A DNA stretch of 64,000 bases from Alphaproteobacteria bacterium (GTDB taxonomy: Bacteria; Pseudomonadota; Alphaproteobacteria; Acetobacterales; Acetobacteraceae): assembly GCA_020850755.1 (NCBI GenBank), contig JADZEB010000018.1:124001-188000 (forward strand), read 5' to 3'. Shown one piece after another: positions 15,557-24,225 of the stretch (position 1 is the first letter of the stretch; every line of letters begins with the position of its first letter). The notes beneath the pieces are model-generated. The model saw only the letters and a program-made list of their open reading frames with translations, ran no database searches and was not told the origin of the DNA. Position numbers and translations under genes: made by a program.

Positions 15557-18142
15557 ATGCCGCGTGCCCGCGCCGGCGCGCGGGCCGGGCTGTTGTTCGC
15601 CCTGGCTCTGGCGCTGCTGCCGGCCTTTGCTCCGGGCGGGGCCGCCGCGGCCGAGCCGGCGATGCCTGCGCCGGTGTCAGTCGCGGCCGCCGGCCCGATC
15701 GGCGGCTCTGCTGGCGCCGCTCGCGATCGGGTCGCGCCCGGCGCCGATCCGGCCCGGCCCGTGATGCTGGCCCCGGCCATGCCTGCGCCGGATGGTGGCG
15801 CGCCCCTGCGGCTGGCCCAGGCCGTTCCCGCCCCGACGCCTGCCCCCGCGGCAGCGCCGGCCCCGACGCCTGCCCCGACGCCCGCCCCGACGCCGGCCCC
15901 CGCGACAGCGCCGGCCCCTGCCGCCGGCACCTTCGTCCTTGGCGAGCCGGTGCCCGGTGGCGCTCCGCTCGCCACCCCGATTCCGGGCCGGGTGCTCGGG
16001 CCGGGGCGCGCCGTGCCCGCGGCCGTGCCGGTGGGGCCGCTCGCCCCGCCGCCGCCCGCCGTCGCCCCCGAATTTGCCGGTGCCACCGTATGGTCCGGGG
16101 CCGAGATGGCCCCGGTGCGCCTGATCGCCGCCGCTCCTGCCGTCGCGCCCGGGGCCGCCGCCCTGCGCCTCGGCCTCGAGTTCCGGCTCGACGATGGCTG
16201 GAAGATCTACTGGCGCAGCCCCGGCAGCTCGGGCGTCGCGCCGCAACTCGACTGGACCGAGAGCCGCAACCTGGCCGGCGCGCCGGTGATCGCATGGCCG
16301 GCGCCGGAGCGGTTCCTGATCTTCGGCATCACCGCCTATGGCTATGGCCGCGCCGTCGTGCTGCCGGTCACGGCGCCGCTGGCCGAGGCGGGGGCTGCGA
16401 CCAGGCTTCGCCTGCGCCTCGACTACCTGATCTGCCGCGAGGTCTGCGTGCCGGGCGAGGCGGTGCTGGCGCTCGACCTGCCGGCGGCCGCGCCGGGCGC
16501 TGGCGCGATTCCGCCAGGAGAGGGCGCCCACCGGATCGAGCAGGGCCAGGGCCGCGTGCCGGTGCCGGCCGCCGCCGCCGGCGTGACGATCGAGAGCGTG
16601 CGGCTCGCGCGCGGGCGGCAGGGCGCGGCGATGGAGGTGCTGGCGCGCGCCGACATGCCCTTCTCCGCGCCCGACCTGTTCCTGGAGGAGTTGGGCGCGA
16701 TCGACCTGCCCGCCGCGCCCAGGGTCAGCCTGGCCGAGGGCGGGCGGCTGGCGCGGTTCGACTTCGCCCTGCCGGCATCGGCGGCGGCGGCGGCCGAGCC
16801 GGGGCGGCGGCTCGGGCTGGTCATCACCGACCAGGCCCTGGCGGTGCAGGCCGCGGCCGAGATCGAGGCCGCGCCGGCTGGCGGCGGACTCGGCCTCGCT
16901 GCCGCGATCCTGCTCGCACTCCTGGGCGGGGTGATCCTGAACCTGATGCCCTGCGTGCTGCCGGTGCTTTCGCTCAAGCTGCTGGGCGTCGTGGGTGCGG
17001 GCGGCGCGGCCCCGGCGCGGGTGCGGGCGGGGTTCCTCGCCTCCGCCGCCGGCATCCTGTCGGCCTTCCTGCTGCTTGGCGCGGTGCTGGCCGGGCTCAA
17101 GGGCGCTGGGGCGGCGATTGGCTGGGGCATCCAGTTCCAGGAGCCCTGGTTCCTCGCCGCCATGGCGACGCTGGTGACGCTGTTTGCCGCCAATCTCTGG
17201 GGCTTCTTCCACATCACGCTGCCGGGATGGATCGGGGCGATGGCGGTGCCGGCCGAGCCCGGTGCCGTGACGCGCCGGCCGAGCCTTGCCGGCGATTTCG
17301 CCGCCGGTGCGCTGGCCACCCTTTTGGCGACGCCCTGCTCGGCACCCTTCGTCGGCACCGCGGTCGGCTTCGCGCTGGCCAGCGGCACCGCGACGATCCT
17401 GGCGATCTTCGCCGCGCTCGGGATCGGGCTTGCCGCGCCCTGGCTGCTGGTGGCGGCCTTTCCGCGCCTGGCCGCGCGCCTGCCGCGCCCAGGCGCCTGG
17501 ATGATCTGGCTGCGCCGCGTCCTGGGGCTGGTGCTGCTCGGCACCGCGGCCTGGCTGGTCTGGGTGCTGGAGGGCACCGCCGGCGAGAGCGCCGCGCTGG
17601 CGGTGGCGGTGATGCTGGCGGCCGTGCTGGTGGTGCTGTGGCTGGCGCGCCGGACCCAGGCGGGCCTGGCGCTGGCGGCCGCCGCCTCGGTGCTGGCGGC
17701 GATGCTGCTGCCGGGCCTGCTCGCCGGCACCGGTGGCGGCATCGGGTTGCGCCGCAGCGCCACCGTGACGATCGACGACATCCCCTGGCGTCCCTTCGCT
17801 CCGGCCGAAGCCGAGCGCATGGCGCGCGCGGGCCGGCTCGTGCTCGTCGACATCACCGCCGACTGGTGCATCACCTGCCGCGTCAACAAGGCGATGGTGC
17901 TGTCGCGCGGGGCGGTGCGCGCGCGCCTCGACGGGCCGGGGGCGGATGTGGTGGCGATGCAGGGCGACTGGACGCGCCCGGATGCGCGCATCGCCGCCTA
18001 TCTGCAATCCTTCGGCCGCTTCGGCATTCCCTTCAACGCGGTCTATGGTCCGGGGGCGCCGACCGGGATCGCGCTGCCCGAACTGCTGACCGAGAGCGCC
18101 GTGCTGGCCGCCCTGGCCGAGGCCGCCGGCCGGTCCCGGTGA
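15557..18142 (+). CDS. DsbD/ScsB-type thiol:disulfide interchange protein
   Basis: About 861 residues. It has a signal peptide (ARAGLLFALALALLPAFAPG), then a long Pro/Ala/Thr-rich linker (to about residue 170). A DsbC-like periplasmic domain follows with EFRLDDGWKIYWRSPG and paired Cys in LICREVCVPG. The eight-or-so-helix membrane core carries NLMPCVLPVLSLK (about residue 460) and LLATPCSAPFVG (about 592), the two membrane cysteines. A C-terminal thioredoxin-like domain has ADWCITCRVNK (about 770). Electrons from cytoplasmic thioredoxin would pass through the membrane to periplasmic substrates. The domain order matches ScsB-like proteins more than E. coli DsbD. Start choice is uncertain among in-frame ATGs at 15521, 15548 and 15557; the signal peptide fits the latest. 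A peroxiredoxin follows. Confidence 0.9.
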   Translation: MPRARAGARAGLLFALALALLPAFAPGGAAAAEPAMPAPVSVAAAGPIGGSAGAARDRVAPGADPARPVMLAPAMPAPDGGAPLRLAQAVPAPTPAPAAAPAPTPAPTPAPTPAPATAPAPAAGTFVLGEPVPGGAPLATPIPGRVLGPGRAVPAAVPVGPLAPPPPAVAPEFAGATVWSGAEMAPVRLIAAAPAVAPGAAALRLGLEFRLDDGWKIYWRSPGSSGVAPQLDWTESRNLAGAPVIAWPAPERFLIFGITAYGYGRAVVLPVTAPLAEAGAATRLRLRLDYLICREVCVPGEAVLALDLPAAAPGAGAIPPGEGAHRIEQGQGRVPVPAAAAGVTIESVRLARGRQGAAMEVLARADMPFSAPDLFLEELGAIDLPAAPRVSLAEGGRLARFDFALPASAAAAAEPGRRLGLVITDQALAVQAAAEIEAAPAGGGLGLAAAILLALLGGVILNLMPCVLPVLSLKLLGVVGAGGAAPARVRAGFLASAAGILSAFLLLGAVLAGLKGAGAAIGWGIQFQEPWFLAAMATLVTLFAANLWGFFHITLPGWIGAMAVPAEPGAVTRRPSLAGDFAAGALATLLATPCSAPFVGTAVGFALASGTATILAIFAALGIGLAAPWLLVAAFPRLAARLPRPGAWMIWLRRVLGLVLLGTAAWLVWVLEGTAGESAALAVAVMLAAVLVVLWLARRTQAGLALAAAASVLAAMLLPGLLAGTGGGIGLRRSATVTIDDIPWRPFAPAEAERMARAGRLVLVDITADWCITCRVNKAMVLSRGAVRARLDGPGADVVAMQGDWTRPDARIAAYLQSFGRFGIPFNAVYGPGAPTGIALPELLTESAVLAALAEAAGRSR

Positions 18143-18464
18143 ACCTGGCCGCGCCGGGGCGCCGGCGCAGGGGCGGCAGGCCGGCCTTGTGTGTCCGGGT
18201 GTGTCCGGCGCGGATCGGCGCGGGCAGGGGGGCGGGCAGGACCGGCGCACTCCGCCCGGCGACGGTGCGGCCCGCCGGCGTGCGGGCTCGGGCGCAAAGA
18301 CCCTGCACCGAGTGCGGTTGCGCCCGGCTCCCCCGCACCCTACATGGACGCAGGGCGGGCCCCTGCCGGCGTCCGCGCGGGCGGGCTTTGCCCTTCGCGC
18401 ACCCTACCCGCACCAATCCCGCGCGATCCCGCCTGCGCCGGACACACGCCTGAAGGAGAACCCG
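18143..18464. other. Intergenic region, no gene recognised
   Basis: 322 bases between the DsbD-type gene and the peroxiredoxin. It contains a short direct repeat GTGTGTCCGG (18189 and 18199) and GGACACACGCC near 18441, which is complementary to part of it, so a long-range fold is possible. Frames open here run into the peroxiredoxin gene but lack protein-like composition. The ribosome site GAAGGAGAA at 18452-18460 belongs to the peroxiredoxin. Confidence 0.45.
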
Positions 18465-18947
18465 ATGACCATCAAGGTTGGCGATTCCATTCCGTCCGTG
18501 AAGCTCACCAAGGGCACCGCATCGGGCCCGCAGGAGGTGGGCACCGACGAGCTGTTCAAGGGCAAGACCACGGTCATGTTCGCCGTGCCCGGCGCCTTCA
18601 CGCCGACCTGCTCGGCCAAGCATCTGCCGAGCTTCCTCCAGCATGCCGACGCGCTCAAGGCGAAGGGCGTGGACAACATCGTCTGCGTCGCCGTGAACGA
18701 TGCCTTCGTCATGGGCACCTGGGGCAAGGAGCAGGGCGTGGGCGAGAAGATCGTCATGCTCTCCGACGGCTCGGCCAACCTGACCAAGGCGCTCGGGCTC
18801 GAGCTCGACCTCACCGCGCGCAACATGGGCGTGCGCAGCCAGCGCTACGCCTTGGTCGCCAAGGACGGCAAGGTGACCCACCTTGCGGTCGAGGCGCCGG
18901 GCCAGTTCGAGGTCTCCTCGGCCGAGGCGGTGCTGAAGGCGCTCTGA
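18465..18947 (+). CDS. Peroxiredoxin, Prx5/PrxII type
   Basis: A 160-residue cytoplasmic thiol peroxidase. PGAFTPTCSAKHLPSF contains the peroxidatic Cys (about residue 50) in the Prx5-type motif. VCVAVNDAFVMGTWGK and LTARNMGVRSQRYA are further family landmarks. No second conserved Cys is seen at the Prx5 resolving position, so recycling by glutathione/glutaredoxin or a thioredoxin is likely. A strong GAAGGAGAA ribosome site sets the ATG. It removes hydrogen peroxide and organic peroxides. It follows the DsbD-type reductase in the same direction, a redox pairing, and ends before a strong hairpin. Confidence 0.93.
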   Translation: MTIKVGDSIPSVKLTKGTASGPQEVGTDELFKGKTTVMFAVPGAFTPTCSAKHLPSFLQHADALKAKGVDNIVCVAVNDAFVMGTWGKEQGVGEKIVMLSDGSANLTKALGLELDLTARNMGVRSQRYALVAKDGKVTHLAVEAPGQFEVSSAEAVLKAL

Positions 18948-18990
18948 TCCGCGCCGGCACCTGCGCCCGCGCGTCCGCGCGGGCCCGACA

Positions 18991-19032
18991 CGAAACGGGG
19001 GCGGTCCATCGGGCCGCCCCCGCCGCGTTTCG
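18991..19032. terminator. Strong hairpin between convergent genes
   Basis: The stem GGGGGCGGTCC pairs with GGGCCGCCCCC around an ATC loop (18997-19021, one G-U pair). An outer stem CGAAACG/CGTTTCG (18991-18997 and 19026-19032) encloses it. It lies 43 bases after the peroxiredoxin stop and 43 bases before the stop of the convergent HExxH gene, so it may terminate both. The T-tract is short (GTTTCGCGTT), so it is a weak intrinsic terminator by the classical rule. Confidence 0.65.
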
Positions 19033-19074
19033 CGTTCCTGTCCGGCGCCGGGCGGCGATGGGGCGCGCGCCGCG

Positions 19075-19662
19075 TCAGCTCCGGCCGCGGCGGATATTGT
19101 CGCGGATATAGCGCCAGAGCGGCCCCGAGCTCGGCTCGCCGGCCAGGAACCAGTCCTCGACGATCGATGCCTGCTGCTCGGCCGAATAGGAGCCGAAGGA
19201 GCTGCCCGGCGTGTAGTTGTAGGCGGCATTGCGCGATGCGAGCGAGCCGTCGGCGGACACCATCGCGGCGCATTGCGACACCGCCGAGCTGATCACATAG
19301 GTGAGGGCGAAGATGTCGTTGTAGCCCTGCCAGACATGGGTCGTCTCGTGCACGAGCAGCCCTTTCTTCTGCTTGCTCGCGGTCATGTCGGGGTAGTTGC
19401 GGCTGCCGACATTCATCAGGTAGCCGAGCGTCGTCAGCGAGGACAGGTAGCCCGCGATCGGACCGAAGGTCGCCGCGAGGCCGAGCGCCGAAAGCGCCGC
19501 GGTCGGGATGGTGAAGGGCGCGCCGCCGGCGCCGGTGGCGTTCGTCACCAGGATGCGGTAGCGCCAGGGCAGGTGGCTCGTGGTGAAGATCCGGCTGACG
19601 ATGGGCCACTCGTCATCGCTGAGCAGCCGGGCCGCGCTCGGCGCGGATATGCCGAGGACCAT
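19075..19662 (-). CDS. Putative zinc metallopeptidase-like HExxH protein
   Basis: A 195-residue protein. The ATG at 19662 has a strong AAGGAGG ribosome site at 19669-19675. The motif VHETTHVWQGYND (HETTH at residues 105-109) is a zinc-binding HExxH helix. About 53 residues later SAEQQASIVEDWF offers a Glu (162 or 169) that could be the third ligand, as in gluzincins. The layout (short N-terminus, HETTHVWQ, AYNYTP, QQASIVEDW) resembles small proteins related to the DUF4157 or 'VgR-related' group found near secretion-system genes, but none are visible here. No signal peptide is seen. Activity and substrate are unknown; it could be a peptidase-like scaffold. Confidence 0.75.
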   Translation of the reverse strand: MVLGISAPSAARLLSDDEWPIVSRIFTTSHLPWRYRILVTNATGAGGAPFTIPTAALSALGLAATFGPIAGYLSSLTTLGYLMNVGSRNYPDMTASKQKKGLLVHETTHVWQGYNDIFALTYVISSAVSQCAAMVSADGSLASRNAAYNYTPGSSFGSYSAEQQASIVEDWFLAGEPSSGPLWRYIRDNIRRGRS

Positions 19663-19999
19663 GGGCGTCCCTCCTTGCGTGTGGCCGGATGGCGTCGCTG
19701 CGGCGGTCGGAACGGGTATCGGCCGTGGCGGGGGAAAGGCTAGCACATTGCGGGCGAGGGGCACAGCAACAGGGCGCCCGTGCTGCACCGCCCCTATCCG
19801 GTTGCGCGAGGGGCCGGGCTTGCCGGGCGGGGCACCGGTGCGCAGATCGGCCCCGAACGGGACCGGATTTGTGCTAGGGCACGTTCCGTTCGGATTGAAT
19901 CAGCCGAACGGAAGTCGTGCCCGAGAAACTTATGGTTTGCGAGCAGCTTGGTCCGATCTGGTGGAACCGCCCTGCGGTTCCGCCAGATCGGACGCTGCT
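19663..19999. other. Intergenic region upstream of the HExxH gene, containing repeat copy C
   Basis: 337 bases. The first third is the presumptive promoter region of the minus-strand HExxH gene, with no clear boxes recognised. A CTAG and TTGCGG near 19740 give a slightly AT-richer patch. The rest is repeat copy C (annotated separately). No protein-coding frame is convincing. Confidence 0.5.
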
Positions 20000-20003
20000 C
20001 TAG
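19874..20003. repeat. CTAG-ended 130-bp palindromic element, copy C (inverted orientation)
   Basis: Exactly 130 bases from CTAG (19874) to CTAG (20000), in the opposite orientation to copy A. It begins GGGCACGTTCCGTTCGG, with hairpin 2 (TTCCGTTCGG.../...CCGAACGGAA around GATTGAATCAG). Then come GTCGTGCCCGAGAAACTTAT and hairpin 1 (GTCCGATCTGGTGGAACCGC at 19950, loop, GCGGTTCCGCCAGATCGGAC with one mismatch). It ends GCTGCTCTAG. The right CTAG provides the TAG stop codon of rnhA on the minus strand. Confidence 0.95.
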
Positions 20004-20542
20004 GGGGCGCTGTCCTCGGCGGCGCGGGCGCGCAGCTCGGCGATCGCGGCGCGGGCGAGCGCGTCGGCGCGCTCGTTCTCGGCATGCCCGGCATGGCCTT
20101 TGAGCCAGCGCCAGGAGACGCGATGCCGCTCGGCTGCCGCTGCCAGCCGCTGCCACAGCTCGACATTCTTGACCGGCTTCTTGTCGGCGGTGCGCCAGCC
20201 ATTGCGCCGCCAGGCGTGGATCCACTTCGTGATCCCGTCCTTGAGGTAGGCGCTGTCGGTGTGGATCACGATCCCGGCCGGCCGCCTGAGGCTTTCCAGC
20301 GCCGCGATCGCGGCCATCAGCTCCATGCGGTTGTTGGTGGTGGCCGGATCGGCGCCGGAGAGTTCCTTCTCGTGCCCGCGCCAGCGGAGCACCACGCCCC
20401 AGCCCCCCGGCCCGGGATTGCCCGAGCAGGCGCCGTCGGTGAAGGCGTGGATGGTGTCGCCCCCGTCCTCGTCTGTCGCCGCGGCGGCCTCCGTGCCGGG
20501 CGTGGCGGTGCCGGCCGGCTTGCGCGCGCGCCGCTCAGTCAA
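20000..20542 (-). CDS. rnhA: Ribonuclease HI
   Basis: A 180-residue enzyme that degrades RNA in RNA-DNA hybrids. Catalytic acidic residues lie in [49 protein letters not shown] and [15 protein letters not shown], all four in the standard order. It carries about 28 extra N-terminal residues, poorly conserved, and a short Ala/Arg-rich tail. Its start overlaps thrB by 8 bases, so the pair is co-translated, as commonly seen after ispH in alphaproteobacteria. The TAG stop is formed by the CTAG terminus of repeat copy C. Confidence 0.96.
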   Translation of the reverse strand: MTERRARKPAGTATPGTEAAAATDEDGGDTIHAFTDGACSGNPGPGGWGVVLRWRGHEKELSGADPATTNNRMELMAAIAALESLRRPAGIVIHTDSAYLKDGITKWIHAWRRNGWRTADKKPVKNVELWQRLAAAAERHRVSWRWLKGHAGHAENERADALARAAIAELRARAAEDSAP

Positions 20543-21497
20543 GGCCGTAATCGCCCGGGCCGCGCGCGGCGCGGTGGAAGCGCAGCTTGCGCAGATATTC
20601 GAGCGGGTCCTTCGGTGTGACGAAGGCGGCCGGGTCGTGGTGCAGCCAGTCGAACAGCCGCGTCAGCAGAAAGCGCAGCGCCGCCCCGGCGGCGAGCGTG
20701 GGCAGCGCCGCCTTCTCGGCCGGGGCGAGCGCGCGGCGGCGCTGGTAGCCCGCCAAGAGCGCGCGGCTTTTCGTGACGTTGAAGCTGCCATCGGGCTCGA
20801 AGCACCAGGCGTTCAGGCACACGGCGATGTCGTAGGCGAGCGCGTCGGTGCAGGCGAAGTAGAAATCGATCAGGCCCGACACCGCCTCGGCGCGGAAGAA
20901 CACGTTGTCGGGGAAAAGATCGCCATGGATGTGCCCTTGCGGCAGCCCGCCCGGCCAGGCGGCGAGCACGGCATCGAGCGCCGATCCCACCTCCTCGGCC
21001 AGCCCCTCGCGCACACTGTCGGCACGCGCGCGGCTGCGCTCGAACAGCGGGCGCCAGCCCGAGGGCCCGAGCGCGTTGGCGCGCCTTGGCGCGAAATCGG
21101 CGCCGGCCTCGTGCAGGCGGGCGAGCGCCTCGCCCAAGGGGGCGCAATGGCCGACGCGCACCGTGCGCGGCCAGAGCCCGGGCAGGAAGGTGACGATCGC
21201 GGCCGGCTTGCCGGCAAGGGTGCGCAGCGCCACCCCGTCCTGGCCGTGGATCGGGGTGGGGCAGGGCAGGCCGCGCGCGGCGAGATGCTCCATCAGGCCG
21301 AGGAAATAGGGCAGGTCGGCCGGATCGACGCGTTTCTCGTAGAGCGTCAGGATGAAGTTGCCCTGCGCGGTGGCGAGCAGGAAGTTCGAGTTCTCCACCC
21401 CCTCGGCGATGCCCTTGCACGACAACAGCTCGCCCAGTTCGTACTGGGCGAGGAAGGCGGCAAGCTCGTCGTCGCTGATCTCGGTATAGACGGCCAT
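20535..21497 (-). CDS. thrB: Homoserine kinase, aminoglycoside-phosphotransferase-like
   Basis: A 320-residue enzyme of the ThrB type found in alphaproteobacteria, unrelated to the GHMP-type homoserine kinase of E. coli. It phosphorylates homoserine on the way to threonine. Landmarks are [20 protein letters not shown] (ATP-binding strands with the catalytic-region Lys), [23 protein letters not shown] with the catalytic Asp of the APH/choline kinase fold, and [18 protein letters not shown] with the metal-binding Asp. It starts [20 protein letters not shown], the usual family beginning. It is preceded by ispH and overlaps rnhA. Confidence 0.95.
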   Translation of the reverse strand: MAVYTEISDDELAAFLAQYELGELLSCKGIAEGVENSNFLLATAQGNFILTLYEKRVDPADLPYFLGLMEHLAARGLPCPTPIHGQDGVALRTLAGKPAAIVTFLPGLWPRTVRVGHCAPLGEALARLHEAGADFAPRRANALGPSGWRPLFERSRARADSVREGLAEEVGSALDAVLAAWPGGLPQGHIHGDLFPDNVFFRAEAVSGLIDFYFACTDALAYDIAVCLNAWCFEPDGSFNVTKSRALLAGYQRRRALAPAEKAALPTLAAGAALRFLLTRLFDWLHHDPAAFVTPKDPLEYLRKLRFHRAARGPGDYGLD

Positions 21498-21603
21498 GGC
21501 TGGATGGGCGGCGGGGGCGGGGTGGGTTGGGCGCGGGACGGAGCGGCAGCGTTACCAGACCCCGCGCCCGAAGCCTAGCGGGCGGCGGATTGGCGCAACG
21601 CCC

Positions 21604-22671
21604 TCAGCCCTCCGCCGCCGGGGCCGGCGTTCCGGCGGCGGCGAGTGCGGCGGGCAGCTTGAAGGTCACGTCCTCGGTCGCTACCACCACCTCCTCGACC
21701 GTCACGGCGAAGCGCGTGCAGAGGCGCGCCAGCACCTCCTCGACCAGGACCTCGGGCGCCGAGGCCCCGGCGGTGAGGCCGAGCCTGCGCACCCCCGCGA
21801 GCCGGTCGAGATCGAGCGCGGCGGCGCGCTGCACCATCTCGGCACGCGCGCAGCCCGCGCGCTCGGCCACTTCCACCAGCCGGCGCGAGTTCGAGGACTT
21901 GGGCGCGCCGATCACCAGGAACGCCTCGGCGCGCGGGGCGATCGCCTTCACCGCCGCCTGGCGGTTGGTGGTGGCGTAGCAGATATCCTCCTTGCGCGGC
22001 GCTTCCATCGCCGGGAAGCGGGCGCGCAGCACCGCCACGATCTCGGCCGTGTCGTCGACCGAAAGCGTGGTCTGGGTGGCGAAGGCGAGGTTGGCGGGGT
22101 CGGGCACGGCGACGCTCCGCGCCTGCTCGACATCCTCGACCAGCGTCACCGCGCCCCTGGGCAGCTGGCCCATGGTGCCGACCACTTCCGGGTGGCCGGC
22201 ATGGCCGATCAGGATGATGTGCCGGCCGCGCGCGAAATGCCGCTCGGCCTCGCGGTGCACCTTGGAGACGAGCGGGCAGGTGGCGTCGAGATAGAACAGC
22301 TTGCGCCGCTCGGCCTCGGCCGGCACCGCCTTCGGCACGCCATGGGCCGAGAACACCACCGGCACGCCGGCCGGCACCTGGTCGAGATCCTCGACGAACA
22401 CCGCGCCCTTGGCCTCCAGCGTCTCGACCACGAAGCGGTTGTGCACGATCTCGTGGCGGACATAGACCGGCGCGCCGAAGCGCTTCAGCGCCTCCTCGAC
22501 GATCTTGATGGCGCGATCGACCCCGGCGCAGAAGCCCCTCGGGCCGGCCAGCAGCACGGTGAGCGGGGGAAGGCCAGGCGTGGCGGCCGGCGTGGCGGCA
22601 GGCGGGGCGTCAGGCGGGGCGTCAGGCGGGGCGTCAGGCGGGGCGGCGCTGGAAGGGGCGGGGGCGTTCAT
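21604..22671 (-). CDS. ispH: 4-hydroxy-3-methylbut-2-enyl diphosphate reductase
   Basis: A 355-residue iron-sulfur enzyme, the last step of the MEP isoprenoid route. The three cluster cysteines lie in [26 protein letters not shown] and [14 protein letters not shown]. The catalytic region [10 protein letters not shown] and the [11 protein letters not shown] substrate motif are also present. I chose the ATG at 22671. The first 35 residues are a Pro/Ala-rich extension encoded partly by a 12-base tandem repeat (GCGTCAGGCGGG, four units at about 22610-22648), giving PPDA repeats; this is unusual but outside the catalytic core. It is the first gene of the ispH-thrB-rnhA run. Confidence 0.96.
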   Translation of the reverse strand: MNAPAPSSAAPPDAPPDAPPDAPPAATPAATPGLPPLTVLLAGPRGFCAGVDRAIKIVEEALKRFGAPVYVRHEIVHNRFVVETLEAKGAVFVEDLDQVPAGVPVVFSAHGVPKAVPAEAERRKLFYLDATCPLVSKVHREAERHFARGRHIILIGHAGHPEVVGTMGQLPRGAVTLVEDVEQARSVAVPDPANLAFATQTTLSVDDTAEIVAVLRARFPAMEAPRKEDICYATTNRQAAVKAIAPRAEAFLVIGAPKSSNSRRLVEVAERAGCARAEMVQRAAALDLDRLAGVRRLGLTAGASAPEVLVEEVLARLCTRFAVTVEEVVVATEDVTFKLPAALAAAGTPAPAAEG

Positions 22672-22819
22672 GCTGTGCCTTGGCGATCGTTGCGGCGCGA
22701 AACGGGCGGTTGCGCGGTAAGCGGGCTTGCGCGCATCATGCCGCCCCCGCCGCCCGGCGCAAGCGTTGCGCGCGCCGGCGGCGGCAGGACAATCCAGGAT
22801 ACGCCGCGGAGAGATGGGT

Positions 22820-23113
22820 ATGAACGAGACGTCCGGCCAGGGCCAGAACCAGCCCCCGGCCAGCCCGGTGAAGGCCAAGGTGGCGCAGCGCGGCCCCTAC
22901 GAGGTGGCCGTGAAGGCCGGCGACAGGCTGCTCTGGTGCGCCTGCGGCCTGTCCCGGACGCAGCCGTTCTGCGATGCCAGCCACAAGGGCACCGGCCTCA
23001 AGCCGGTGCGCTGGGTGGCCGAGAAGGACGAGACCGTCTGGTTCTGCGGCTGCAAGGCCACCGGCGGCCAGCCATTCTGCGACGGCACGCACAACAGCCT
23101 TCCCGCTGCCTAG
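22820..23113 (+). CDS. Dual CDGSH iron-sulfur domain protein
   Basis: A 97-residue protein with two CDGSH-type [2Fe-2S] sites. [16 protein letters not shown] (C-x-C ... C-D-A-S-H) lies in the middle and [16 protein letters not shown] near the end; each gives three Cys and one His. The first site has Ala in place of the usual Gly. No membrane anchor is present, unlike mitoNEET. I chose the second of two nearby in-frame ATGs (22820 rather than 22814) because GGAGAG then sits six bases upstream. Bacterial proteins of this kind are thought to act in redox or cluster handling; the exact role is unknown. Confidence 0.92.
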   Translation: MNETSGQGQNQPPASPVKAKVAQRGPYEVAVKAGDRLLWCACGLSRTQPFCDASHKGTGLKPVRWVAEKDETVWFCGCKATGGQPFCDGTHNSLPAA

Positions 23114-23174
23114 AGCCTTCCCGCCGCCTAGCCGCCGCCTCCGCCCGAACAGGTTGCACGAACAGGTCCCGCCC

Positions 23175-23786
23175 ATGACATCGCGCCGCGCCCGCCTTTC
23201 CCCCCCGGTTCCGGCTGCCGCCGCGCTGCTGCTCGGCGCGGCGCTTCTGGCCGGCTGCGGCGACTCGCCGGTCGTGCGCAGCCAGGAGACCGTGTTCGGC
23301 CAGAGCGGCACGCCGATCGTGCGCCGCGAGCTTGCCATCCCGCGCTGCCCCGAGGTGGCGATCCTGGGCGATGCGGCCGACATCACCCGCTTCGGCCAGC
23401 GCGGCGGAACCGACCTGACCAACGTCACGATCGACGGCCGCATCTCGGCCGTGAACGGGCGCTGCGACGGCACGCGCCAGGGCCTGACGGTCGATCTCTC
23501 CATGACCCTGGAGTTCGAGCGCGGGCCGGCGGCGCAGGGGCGGGCGGAAAGTGTGCCCTATTTCGTCGCCATCACCGACCAGCAGCAGAACATCCTGAGC
23601 AAGCAGGTGTTCATGGCACGCGCCGAGTTCCCGCGCGGGCAGAACCGCGTCCGCCTGACCGACGAGGGCGCGCGCATGCTGCTGCCGGTCACGGCCGAGC
23701 GGCCGAGCTGGAACTACGCCATCCTGGTGGGCTTCCAGCTCGACGAGGCGGAGCTCGCCTACAACCGCCGCCGCGGCCCGCGCTAG
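23175..23786 (+). CDS. Predicted lipoprotein of unknown function
   Basis: A 203-residue protein with a lipoprotein signal, MTSRRARLSPPVPAAAALLL then LLAGCGDSP; the Cys at about residue 28 would be lipidated. The mature part is beta-rich (VTIDGRISAVNGRCDGTRQG, VDLSMTLEFERGP, VPYFVAITDQQQNILSKQ) and ends RRRGPR. I have a sense of similar conserved hypothetical lipoproteins in Rhodospirillales but know no function. The stop codon TAG is the left CTAG of repeat copy D. It lies 61 bases downstream of the CDGSH gene. Confidence 0.85.
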   Translation: MTSRRARLSPPVPAAAALLLGAALLAGCGDSPVVRSQETVFGQSGTPIVRRELAIPRCPEVAILGDAADITRFGQRGGTDLTNVTIDGRISAVNGRCDGTRQGLTVDLSMTLEFERGPAAQGRAESVPYFVAITDQQQNILSKQVFMARAEFPRGQNRVRLTDEGARMLLPVTAERPSWNYAILVGFQLDEAELAYNRRRGPR

Positions 23787-23912
23787 GGCAGCGTCCGATC
23801 CGGTGCCACCGCGTTGCGGTTTAGCCGGACGGGACTAGGCTGCGCGTAGATCGTCGGTTTCCAGGGCGCGACGTCCGTTCGGCTGATCCGGCTCGAACGC
23901 AGCGTGCCCTGG
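23783..23912. repeat. CTAG-ended palindromic element, copy D (diverged)
   Basis: It starts CTAG in the lipoprotein stop, then GGCAGCGTCCGATCCGGTG. The hairpin 1 stem is decayed on its right arm (TTAGCCGGACGGGAC). TCGTCGGTTTCCAGGGCGCG follows, then the hairpin 2 region GTCCGTTCGGCTGATCCGGC with weak right-arm pairing, ending GCGTGCCCTGGGG where CTAG has become CTGG. Length to that point is about 130 bases. It shares the GGTTTCCAGGGC variant with copy B, so B and D form a subfamily. Confidence 0.85.
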
Positions 23913-24225
23913 GGCCGCCTCCGTTCCCCTGGAACCGCCGCGCGGCGCCACGCCGCAACGGAGCGGGCTGCGCGCATGGCACGGCGTTGCCATGGCCCGG
24001 CATCGGTTCGGCTGCTCCAGGACGAACGGAACCTGCCCCGGCCGAGGGTCGGGGCACGCGCGGTCCTGGGCGCGAACCCGTCACCGACGCGGTATCGCGG
24101 CGCCCGGCGCGCGGCTTCTTGTTGCGCCGGCGGAACCAACCTCGGTAGCGTGGCGTTCAAGAACCAACGCAGGGGATGGCACGCAACGCGCCGGCCGGGA
24201 AGCATGCGGCGCCGGGGAGGATTCC
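23913..24225. repeat. Possible further degenerate copy (E) and leader of the C58-like gene
   Basis: The stretch CATCGGTTCGGCTGCTCCAG at 24001 followed by GACGAACGGAACCTGCCCC resembles the hairpin 2 end of the element, and GTTCCCCTGGAACCGCC near 23924 resembles part of hairpin 1. An old tandem copy lying at about 23915-24041 is therefore plausible. From 24042 to 24225 I see no repeat or gene; it ends with the strong GGGGAGG ribosome site of the next gene. Confidence 0.5.

Noticed and set aside
22610-22648. Possible CRISPR-like short repeats
   Set aside because: They are contiguous 12-base units inside the ispH N-terminus without spacers.
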